From Cylicocyclus nassatus (lineage: Eukaryota > Nematoda > Chromadorea > Rhabditida > Strongylidae), in the NCBI GenBank assembly GCA_958299035.1, contig CATQJL010000001.1:33193767-33257766 (forward strand): a stretch of 64,000 bases of DNA, given 5' to 3'. Below are positions 34,372-44,083 of this stretch, piece after piece (the stretch's first letter is position 1; each line of letters opens with the position of its first letter). The translations under genes and the position numbers were made by a program. Below the pieces are notes generated by a model. It saw nothing but the letters and a program-made list of their open reading frames with translations. It had not been told where the DNA came from and did no database searches.

Positions 34372-35550
34372 GTTTGTGACTATGTCATCATGTTTTACAA
34401 CCGATATGCCATAAAACAGCTATGATCCATATGCTTCTGGCATAACGCAAAATGCACGTTCCATTCAATCCAAGTTGTTCCATTACTAGAAAAATAAGTT
34501 TAAATACCAGTCATCGTGAAATGTTACAAGCAACACACCCCATCAACAGTCTTCCCAAACGCTGGAGCTCCTTACAAAAACAGTTTGTGCGCAAGCTTTT
34601 TCCTGCTTTTTGTATGCTGGTTCATGTAATGCATGTCTGGTATTCGCTTCAAATGATTTTTTTCTGAAATCATCTTTTTGAGCTTGTCGGAAACTATTGC
34701 AAACAAACTTCTAGCCATTACATGTTTTTTTTGTGATCGTGAACAATGCAAGAAACATTTCTTACTTCAAAAAAGCAAACTTTCTTCTGCAACCCTTTCC
34801 TTTTGGACAGCACACCTCACTCATAAACTGTTTGATATTGATACTCATTGTGTGGGCGATGGTCAGTTGCGCAGTGGGTGAAGCTTGGAACATAACGGAT
34901 TTTTCCACCGAAGTATAAAGATGTTTTGAAAGTACCCACTTCTGCGACAAAATCAAAGAGGCAAAGTTACCTTTTATCATTATTAGTTGTAGTAGGTGCT
35001 TTCGCATTTACAAATCAAAAATCGCTCTTTTTCTAAAGCTTTATTACAGCTCGGCGACCAATCAAGTCCGAGTCGAGATTTCTCGGCTCAGTTTTTTCAG
35101 GAACATTAGATTGGTCCAAAAAGTTCCGTTTTGAGACTTATACTAGGAACGTTCAGGATCAAGACAGACGATCTTTCTAAGGAGAGTTCATTATAGAGTT
35201 TCTTCCACCTTCTAGTGTTGTTTCTGTTCTGAATCCTTTGATGTTCGCTCAGTAATCGTCAGGGTCTACGACCCATAATTTTGACGTACCCTTATCCTAG
35301 CTATTTCTTATTACCTTTGGAATAGCTTTGATCATAATTGGATAAAGTAAACAAGTCGCATACACTGAAAACAAAATCAAAATAAAGCAATAAAATTACA
35401 ATTATCCAATTTCCGTTTTGATTCTAGACAGTAGAAGGAAATTGGAATAACAGTAGTACGGTCTTCCCTGGTTATTTTCAGTAGTGTGGGAAGGCCTTAT
35501 GAATTGTAAACTCAAATGAAGTGGAATAAAATTGACCTAATAATAACCCA
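34372..35550. other. Gene-poor stretch
   Basis: No supported exon or element terminus. Confidence 0.4.
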
Positions 35551-36015
35551 ACAAGGAAATGGTCAGAAGTCGAAGTGGCCAAACCAAACAAGCTGTATAT
35601 CATTCGTTGCAGTATAAAACGCTGAGTTCGAATCTGTTTTCTTACCTGCTTATCGCTTCTGTAGACGAAGACACAAGCCTTTTATTGTGAAAAAATCGTA
35701 CAAACAATCAACAAACAAAAACAGCGAAATTGAGCACATTGTTTCACTTTTAGTTCAGCTTCTCGCTTTAAAAATTTGAAGTAAGCTAGCTGCATGTTTT
35801 CGCCCAACATTAAGGCCAACGTGGCTCTGTACGGCTAAATTTTCAATTTTACTCATGATTTCTTAGCAAAATAATGGTATTTAATGGCTTCTAGCTTTAT
35901 CCAGAAAAGCGATAAGCAGGTAAGGAAGGCAGATTTAGAGTCAGCGCGTCATGCTGCATCTAATGGTATGCAGCTTGTCTGGATTGGCCACTTCTATTTC
36001 TGATCATTCCCTTAT
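35551..36015. mobile_element. Family A foldback element
   Basis: The left end ACAAGGAAATGGTCAGAAGT pairs with the right end TCTGATCATTCCCTTAT. Inner arms include CTTACCTGCTTATCGCTTCT against GATAAGCAGGTAAGGAAGG. Confidence 0.65.
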
Positions 36016-36859
36016 AAGCTTGCTTGATGAAGTTGTGGAGGTGCTTAGTGGCAGAGACATTTTTTCTGAAAGAAAATTTTGGCGTGAAGTGTGATAAACT
36101 TACTAATTAGAGTGTGAGATAGAAAAGAGTGCGAGAATGCATTTTTTGGCGTTCACATCTGGATTTTCAGAATTTTTAAAATGATTTTCGATGACCAAGT
36201 CCGTATTTGGTCATGCCAAACCTCATAGAATATCAACAAGCGAGTACCTAGGGTGTCATTCGACGCAGATCGTTCTCCCCGTTCTGAAAATTTTTTATCT
36301 TAAATTCTTGGGGCCAAATCATCGTATTACTCATCGCTTTATAAGCGCACCCCAAGATGTACCCCGAAAATTTGAAATTCTATATTCCAAGCTCTAAACA
36401 CCAATTGCATTGCTAAGTCAGTGTTCATGAACGAGTTTTGGAAGTTTCAAACTTGGAAGGTTTTTTGGTGTTTGAACCGTTTTGAAACATCTTGGTTGCT
36501 TTCAGCTATAATTCAAAATAATCACTTCCTTCTTCCTTTGAATGGTACTCACGACTTCGTAAAGATGAAGACTTTTTGAAAAAAAAATTGGTTCTTTTTC
36601 GTAACAGACCCAATTTTTCATGTTCTCATAAAATACGTGCTTTAGCCTAAGTTTTTTCCATAGATCCCATAAGAACTGCCACCCTGCCACATGTTAGGTA
36701 GAAATTAACACGTTTAGGCTTACAAGTGAAGCGTGTCTAGTCGAAGTGGCCTTTTCAGATGAGACCCCGTCGGATGGTAGTACGATCGGTGAGGGGCGAA
36801 CAAATCTCAGTGCAAAAGCGAGACGTTCATTGATCCTATCGGCAACAAAACGGATTCAA
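36016..36859. other. Non-coding stretch
   Basis: A lone GGCGTTCACATCTGG word at 36148 and a truncated family A left end at 36718 (TAGTCGAAGTGGCC). No gene. Confidence 0.4.
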
Positions 36860-38149
36860 TTAGACACGGAGGCTGTTTTCGATTGTGCACATACAATGCA
36901 AGAAACTTAGCTTCAGCCCACGAGCTCTTTGTTCTCCTAAACGCGGCAAGCCGCATCGAATACGATGTGATTGCTTTGCAAAGAACAGAAGTTCGACTAC
37001 GCTTAAAAAGAAGGATGGAACTCTTATTATACTAGGAGAAAGTGTTTTATTGGCATGGAATTTGTCGTAACCAAACCCTTAGCCACCTTGTCGACTCTTA
37101 TGAAGACCTGTCGCTGCTACTAGCAGTCCTAAGACTTGTTTCCCCAGGACGGAAGAAGATCAGCATCATCAACTGTTATTCGTCTACAGATGCAGCAGAT
37201 GAATCCGAACTCGACAAGTTCTATGAGAAGCTGGAAGACGCCATTCGCAAGAACTCGCTCTACAAGTCCTCCGTTGGCGACTTCAATGTAAGGATAGAAC
37301 AGTCACAACACCAGCAAGGCGACAGAATTGGAAAATTTGGACTGGAATCGGAAGGAGAATGGAGACAGACTCATTGGACTCACGGAAGCGACTCGTCTAT
37401 TCTATAATTCGTTTTACCAAAAGAAAGAACACCGCAGCTGGACGTGGGAGCCACCGAACGGAACGGCACATGCAGAAATCGATCATATTCTTGTCAAAAA
37501 AATCAACTCCAAGAAATGGAGTTCGATCGATGTCGGATGGTTCCGTCGTTCTGTGCAAGTTCGGACCACCGTTTACTTCGTAGAAATCCGCTCTAATTGG
37601 AAAATGAAAAGAATATCATGCCATGCGAAGTCTAGAAGAGAAGCCGTATACGACAAACGCATTCTCGCCATTTCTAGATATAACTAGAAGGAACGCGAAG
37701 ATCCAACAGAAGATCTAGAAAAGATGACTGAAGGAGTACGCAACCGTGCAGAGCAGGCAGTTTTTATTGTGGAAAGGGGTTCGTGACGGCTGACGAACAA
37801 CACCTGAGAGCTTCTCTAAAAAAGAGAATCATGTACGCAGATTTAAGTGCATCGCATCTCGAGCAAGTACTAGCAAGTACTCCTCAACGGCATTTGCAGG
37901 AAAGCTGTGCAAGAGGATCTAAAGCGTTATCGACAAATGAAGATAATGGAAGCAGCAAAGAACAGGAGAATTCTGAAGAGGTGTCATAGGGACCTTCGCG
38001 AGCACGAGATACCAATGCAAGCTTTACTGAATAAGGACGGAAGAGTGAACACCCGACGCGAAATAGAAGCGATAAGAAGCGATTTCTATAACGAACTTTT
38101 TTGATTTACGACGCCGGTACCAGACCCTATCATCCCCACAGGTGAGTAC
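36860..38149 (+). pseudogene. RTE-type retrotransposon, endonuclease part
   Basis: Several frames of the plus strand, broken by stops and frameshifts, together give the 5' half of an RTE polyprotein. An AP-endonuclease start is seen (CTYNARTLASAHEL, then EYDVIALQRTEVR), followed by INCYSSTDAADESELDKFY, the catalytic-type GDFNVRI (GDFN near 37276), TWEPPNGTAHAEIDHIL (aspartate-histidine pair), and a linker to the reverse transcriptase (CHRDLREHEIPMQALLNKDG). RTE elements copy themselves by target-primed reverse transcription. The sequence is cut at 38150 by a hAT-type insertion and resumes at 42052, with GTGAGTAC duplicated. Confidence 0.85.
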
Positions 38150-38486
38150 CAGGGCCCGGCACGAGCTTGTCAAAAGGGGTTTTCGGAAACGAATTCCCCT
38201 TTGACCCAAAAATTGATCCCAGTGATTCTGCAGTGAATATTTTACCCAAAGAACCATTTTTATTGAAGAAAAAAACAGAAACAATTCATTTATGACAAAA
38301 AAACCAAAAAAAATGAGATCACATTAGAGATCACTGGAGTGAGGTCAATGAAAATTAATTTGCACCGGCAGCTGGTAGGGGGGGGGGGGATTCGTACCAT
38401 TCATATGCTCGCAATTTCTGGAACTTCTACCCGGAAAAGAGAAAAAAGGTCTGAAACGGCAGAACAAGGCAAGTGAGAGGCGAACC

Positions 38487-38618
38487 ATTTATGAAACTTT
38501 CCGACTCCCCGTCATGTACGTCCTTCAGGCTGAGAGTTTTAAGCCTTTCATGGCCTCGGCTTTAATTTCGGACAAGTTCGTCAGTGGCGCGGAATTGTCC
38601 AGGTTCGATTAGACCAAC
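38487..38618 (-). pseudogene. sbds: SBDS C-terminal exon, captured fragment
   Basis: Behind a TTATGTCTTCAG acceptor the minus strand encodes VGLIEPGQFRATDELVRN, a stop, then SRGHERLKTLSLKDVHDGES in the same frame. This corresponds to the end of the Shwachman-Bodian-Diamond protein, whose C-terminus has a CLIDPG...IDEL stretch followed by a LKDVEEG-type tail. SBDS releases eIF6 from new 60S ribosomal subunits. The in-frame TAA and the absence of any upstream SBDS exon mark it as a non-functional fragment inside the hAT-type element. The match rests on about 40 residues from memory of the family. Confidence 0.6.
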
Positions 38619-39410
38619 CTGAAGACATAAATGCAAACAAAAAAGTAATCGAACAGGAGAATACTGGAGGAAAAGTTCAAGTAATTGGAGAAAATGAGAA
38701 AAAAGCCAATAATATCTCTTTGTTTTCAAAGTTACACAATCTAGAATGAGAAAGAGCGAAAAACTGCCCCAATGTTCGGAGGTTGATGTTTTGTTCACAG
38801 GTAATAACCCAGGAGTTGATTTCACAGGTGATATAGTGGTGATTTTGACAAACGCGCGTGAAAAATTGATCACTGAGTGCAGATTTGCGACGTTACACCA
38901 ATGTGCATGAATATAGATTGTATAATTAGAAGTTCCATATACACGTATAGATCAGGTAATGCCCTCCGAATACTTCCCAAAAGCGCTTTCAAGTCTTTGC
39001 AAACGGGGCTTTCACGTGTGAACTGATTGTGGGGCCTTGACTACGGCATTACTGGAGCGGCAACGTTAATGTTTCAACCATGGGCAAGAACATCTCCATA
39101 TGTGTTCCCAGTACATGGCAGCTGGCGGGCGACTTGCATAGGCATCGCACAGTGCGAAAGCAGGCAAACCGACCAACGCCCGCCAGATACAGTGCTGGGC
39201 AGGGGTCTGGAGATGAAATTTTAGCCCATTACGAATTTCCGGTGTCGCTCTTCGATACTGCACTAGTTAGGGCCCCACAACCAGTTTTCAGGTGAACCTA
39301 CGTGCAAGTTGCTTGTTTCACGCTACCATCGTCAGTGAAAAAAATCTAGCAAATATAAAACTATTCCTATTACAAGCATGATTTGTGTAACCAAAGACCT
39401 GATTACAAAC

Positions 39411-40700
39411 CTTCCACACCGGTTCCCTCACTTTGCGAGCTGGATGCCACAAAGCTTGTAAGCGATACTGGAGAACCTGTAATACTCAACTCATTTCTAT
39501 AAGAAAGCAAAGCTCAGCCATATTCACAAACCTTGATGGGTCCCAAAGAAACGCGCATTCCTTCACAAGCAAATATATATCGTTGAATGAGATGAGGGGA
39601 CTTTTCTAACATATTTGGCCATACGTAATTCAACAGATGCAACAACGCGTCTTCACAACCAAACTCATATACACCTGAAGATGTTACATTTATCACTCAG
39701 TGCTATACAGGTAAAGGCGGTTGTCAGCTTACTAGTAAGAGATGCGCAACTGCATCGATAGCAATTTGCCTGTGCACTTGATCTCGCTCCATCATAGCGT
39801 CAACAAGGAATGGCGTGACGGCGTAGATGTAGTCTTTAGCCATTTCACCACTATACTAAAATAGAATAACCTAAAGAACAAAAAAAAAGCTAGGATGTTT
39901 TACTTGAGTCCCTTATTTAATCCCTATATGATAGATTTCTCCCAAAACCTACCGTTTGCGTGGCAACAATGTTTGTTAAAGACAAATAATACATGTATGA
40001 TGAAAGGTGGAAAAAAGAGGATACGAAGCAGCAAATCTACACATAAAAACAACATAAGGCAGAATTCTCAGTCACTCACCTCAAACATGAACGACAAAGC
40101 TTTTCAAGACTCCATTCTGCACGTTCATCTCCGGTACTCGGTACTCATTCATAATAGCCGGTAGCACTGTGAATGGTGCACAGGTTTCCGCGACAATGGC
40201 GATAGCTACGGTAGTGCAAACATGCAGTTGTCGCTCCTGCACTTTCAAGTTGTTCAACAAAGTCGCCTAGAACGTCATGGGGACCGATGGCCTAGAAGTA
40301 AATTTTCTAACCCTTCCAAAAACAGAAAAATTCCAATCAAGATAAGAACGCACCTTCGCAATGAATCCAAAAGTATTGATCGCAGCCCGTCGTATACTCT
40401 TCTTATGTGCCTTAGCAATTCGAAAAGTTCAAAGCAGATGCGCATCCATTCACGAGCCGACACAAACTCTGATCCACGATCGGCGATTGCGCCGACGAGG
40501 TCAATGCAGTTTTCTTGTACTTTTTCGTGACGATTCTTCAATATGGGTGTCACCCTGTCAGAAGCTTTTTTCATTGGACATTCGAGGGGGAGAAATGGGA
40601 ATCCAAACCTGGGCAAGAGATCTTTGATAGCTGGGGTCATCTTTGTCATTCCAATTACGTTGCAAATGGATTTCAAAGCACCCAAAATTGAACCAAGCAC
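39411..40700 (-). pseudogene. sf3b1: SF3B1 HEAT-repeat exons, captured fragment
   Basis: Six consecutive exons with proper splice sites: 40700-40609 ([17 protein letters not shown]), 40554-40354 ([30 protein letters not shown]), 40291-40080 ([19 protein letters not shown] after frame correction), 39855-39733 ([15 protein letters not shown]), 39674-39532 (VYEFGCEDALLHLLNYVWPN) and 39476-39411 (LQYRLQALWHPARKVRE). This is the C-terminal HEAT superhelix of splicing factor 3B subunit 1, a U2 snRNP component. Exon order and introns are kept, so capture was at the DNA level. Lesions: a missing base after ELL in exon 2, an extra G and an extra T in exon 3, and a missing base at the fourth exon's end. 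The N-terminal two thirds and the C-terminus are absent. Confidence 0.9.
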
Positions 40701-42030
40701 CTAAATCAAAATTAATGTATATCTGAACATAGAGGCAACAACAATTGATACGGCCAACAAACCAACCAAAACATTATGTATTCTATATCCATGCAAGTGA
40801 ACTGACAGGAAAATGAATGGATGGATACGATGACATATAGTACACAAAATATTTTTGATTCCAAACAAGACGGACGAAGGGGTTAGGAAGAGCAAATTAA
40901 GACAGGAAAGACATCGTAAAGCCGAAATTTTCAATTTGCCTGACGGGTAATGCGGCAAAATGTAGCAAAAATACTTTACTGAATGGAAAAAGTTGAGATC
41001 TAGAGAAACGAAGTGACAAAGGAAAGAAAAAGAAAAGTTAGAAAGTAAAAAGCAGCAAAAGGTAAGTGATGAAGTGTAGACGCCGACGCGAAAGCACTCA
41101 GCAATACGCCGTTCGATTGGAGCACGCTTTCCTCCTTAGGAAACGGGCTGCTGAGACTATTTTTGCCTGTAGCAATGAGGAGAGGAGGAGGTTTGGAACC
41201 AAATTTTCACTATGTACTAATCTTTAGGCGTAGAGTAGATTTATGTAAATATTTTGGAAAAATTATGTGAATTGAGAATTTTGCGAAGCTCAGCTTGTCA
41301 TTAGCTTGTCAAATGACAAGCTAATTTGGAAATAAGTTGGGGAAACTCTTCATTCACATAAGTTTTTCATATTTTTTCATACTTTGTTACTTAGTCCTAC
41401 TGCGCATATACACACCGAATCCCGCGCGATTTCGTCGCCTCTGCGTTGCAAACGAGCCATTTTTCCATTTCTTTGGTAGCGGGAAATTTTCAGAAAAAAC
41501 TTTGCCACAACCTTCAGTCACATAATTTTTCAATAAAACTCCTAAGTTAGCTCCTACAGGCTTGTGTCCACGTGCGTACCAAGTTTCATACCATATCGTC
41601 ATCTGCGCGTTGCAAACGAGCCATTTGAATTTACAACTTCATTTACCAATTTTGCAAAATCTTTGGAAAAAATGCTTATTACTCGTCCCGTTCACATAAG
41701 TTTTTCATAAATTTTCATAATTTGTTTCCACTAGCCTCTCTCCGTTCGCCTACAAAATCTGGTGTCATACCGTGACGCGTACATTGAGAACTAGTCATGT
41801 ATGCCGTTACAAATAGCTCGTTTGAGCGACGTCGCGCGTGCGGCAATTAGCGACGGCGCGGTTTGACGCGCGCGAACTCCAGTCTTCGCATGTTGAGGCA
41901 CATAACATGTTAAGATAAGCAGCGAGCATGAACTACCAATTTTTTTTCCCGGGGCTCCGCCCCGGACCCCGCAAAAACGATATCCCCTTTGCTTTTTTTT
42001 TGCCGAAAACGATTTCCAGCTTGTCATTTG
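40701..42030. other. Rest of the hAT-type element
   Basis: Probably intron sequence upstream of the captured SF3B1 exons, then non-coding DNA with a loose direct repeat (CATAAGTTTTTCAT near 41356 and 41696; GCGTTGCAAACGAGCCATTT near 41441 and 41609) and the GC-rich subterminal region. No transposase. Confidence 0.45.
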
Positions 42031-42051
42031 ACAAGCTCGTGCCGGGCCCTG

Positions 42052-44083
42052 GTGAGTACCACAGAGTATTCTTCCTTCGGACGTACGCTCGGCCAAGAGT
42101 TTATGAAACCGGCACAGCTCTTGGCCCTGACGGGATCACCGCCAACCTAATGAGAGCAGGCGGACACAAGTTACACACTCTTCCGGCAACTCATATGACA
42201 CGCTATCTGGAAAAGGAAAGAAAACCCAACCAGTGAAGGGCATACTGCACTATTATTTTTCACAAGAAAGGCGGAAGAGAAGACCTTAAAGGCAGTGTCC
42301 AAGGAAAAAGTTTATTTTGAGATTTTGTGCTTACCCAGGCCTATTTGCTATGCTGAATCCAAAAATCCACACTGGAGAGCGCAAAAACGGCGAAAAAAAG
42401 CTCTTAAGCAGGAGGAAAATTGCAGGTGGGCGAAACTGTTCACACTGTGATGTCACTCTCCCTGCTTCAGGACCTTTTCGGTTTCGATTTTATGTCAAGC
42501 GTTTCGCAGTTGGCTGGTGGCGATGTTAGGGTTACTGGCGGAAGCAAGAAGATCGCTCCCGAAGCTGGGAAAGTGGCGTCACAGCGTGAACGGCTCTGCC
42601 CAACTGCGTTCCCTCCTCCGTTAAAACTTTTTTCGCCAGTCTTGAGCTCTCCGGTGTGGATTTTCTGATTCAGCGTAGCGAATAGGCCCAGGTAATCACA
42701 AGTTCTCAAAATCGACTTTGTGCCTGGACAATGCCTTCAAGAATTAACTGACACCAGCTTGCTAAGTGTGCTTCACAAGCTATTCTCGAAAATCCTCATG
42801 TCGCGTATTTCAATGATACTGGATGAAGCACAACCGAATAAAGCCGGATTCCGAAGAGGATTCAGCTGCATAGATCACATCCAAACCGTCAAGAAGTGGA
42901 GGTTTGCCGTGAATAGCAATTGCTCCTACTCCTCACCTTTGTCGATTACGAAAAGGCCTTCGATAGTGTGGAAATCAACGCCGTTTCAGCTGCTCTGGTC
43001 GACTCGACCGAGCCGTGGACCAACATACGTAAGGACTATAGCGAACTGCAACAAAAAGTGTACCAGCACGATAGAGCTGTTTGACCACCCGTTCCACATC
43101 CGCATTGGAAAAAGGAATCCGACAGGGCGACACGTTGTCGCCAAAGCTGTTTTACCGCTGTACTGCAATGGTGCATACAGTCGCTCGATTGAGAAACGAA
43201 GGGGTTTGTGTGGATGGAAAGTACCTTTTGAATCTCCTTTTCCCAGACAATATCGTTTCGTTTTCAAAGTCTATTAGCGAAGCCGAAAAGATGCTGAACG
43301 AACTGAACGAAAGCAGAAGGATTGGGCTGATGATAAACCGAAAGAAGATGCAGTTTAGGAGAAACAACTGGTGAAGTGAAGGTCAATTATTTTTGGATGG
43401 AGCACCGATAGAGGAGACCTATCTTATGTTTACCTTGAACGTGCCATCGATATGTACAACGACCTGAAGGATGAACTCAGCCGAAGACAGTGAGCAGCTT
43501 GGGCAGCATTCGATCTTCTGAGAGAGGCTACAGATGACCTTGCTGATCCGGATTGCGCGCTAAACTTTTCAATGCGACAGTTCTCCCGACCTTGTGAAAC
43601 GCAGCCGAAACACCATGAAGGCACTACGAACGGCACACAGGGCACTCGAAAGGAAGGAAACTTCTGAAGATGTCCAAGTTCAGAAAGTATCGACTTGGAA
43701 TCCGAAGCTCCGACCTCAGACAACTATCGCGTCTAGAAAATCCAGCATAGTACGTATCGAAGAATAAGCACAGATAGACCGGTCTTATATTGAGAAGAGA
43801 AGACAGACAGATGGACAGAAAGAACGTTGGAATGGATTTCAAGTCGATCTCGAAACGTTCATGCGCAAGACTACCGAAGACGTGGTGTGACGAATCTGTT
43901 GTCCGTGTGAACCAACTGCGTCAGCAATTGGAGTTAAATTCAGGATCGTCCAGCCGCAATCGCAACCGCGTACCAAGACGATCATGGATGACGATTGCAC
44001 GAGACCTTAACGAATGGTCAAAACTTGGGGCCCGCACGACGTGCAAGGACCTGCCATCTAAGTAAATCTAAGTAAGTAAGTAA
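42052..44083 (+). pseudogene. RTE-type retrotransposon, reverse transcriptase part
   Basis: Continues the element of 36860. ALGPDGITANLMRAGGHKLH leads into the reverse transcriptase (LLSVLHKLFSKILMSRIS, NKAGFRRGFSCIDHIQTV, YEKAFDSV in another frame, IRQGDTLSPKLF). The catalytic FADD box is degraded to FPDNIV. The C-terminal domain follows (TAHRALER, RRSWMTIARDLNEW with a trailing GP-like HDV), then a tail of AAGT/TAAG repeats (44059-44082), the usual 3' end of RTE elements. It is interrupted by a MITE at 42290 and by several frameshifts, and is clearly inactive. Confidence 0.85.
42290..42736. mobile_element. piggyBac-like MITE in the RTE
   Basis: The ends AGGCAGTGTCCAAGG and TGGACAATGCCT are inverted, flanked by TTAA on the left and TCAA on the right (probably a mutated TTAA). 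Long inner arms share CACACTGGAGAGC / GCTCTCCGGTGTG and CCAGGCCTATTTGCTA / TAGCGAATAGGCCCAGG. It splits the RTE frame between its EDLK and reverse transcriptase motifs. Confidence 0.7.

Larger units (their letters stand above)
38150..42051. mobile_element. 3.9-kb hAT-type element with captured host exons
   Basis: The left end CAGGGCCCGGCACGAGC and the right end GCTCGTGCCGGGCCCTG are perfect inverted repeats. They extend to 23 bp and end in TTGTCA/TGACAA. The 8-bp GTGAGTAC is repeated immediately outside (38142-38149 and 42052-42059), and removing element plus one repeat rejoins the RTE. CAGGG ends and an 8-bp duplication are hAT hallmarks. No transposase was seen, so it should be mobilised in trans. 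The minus strand carries exons and introns of SF3B1 and an SBDS exon. The right 150 bp contain GC-rich subterminal sequence (GGGGCTCCGCCCCGG) related to the element at 9019. Confidence 0.85.

Noticed and set aside
39066..39263. Minus-strand frame next to the SF3B1 exons as a continuation of that gene
   Set aside because: It does not match the SF3B1 sequence that should follow the HPARKVR exon, and no proper exon border was seen.
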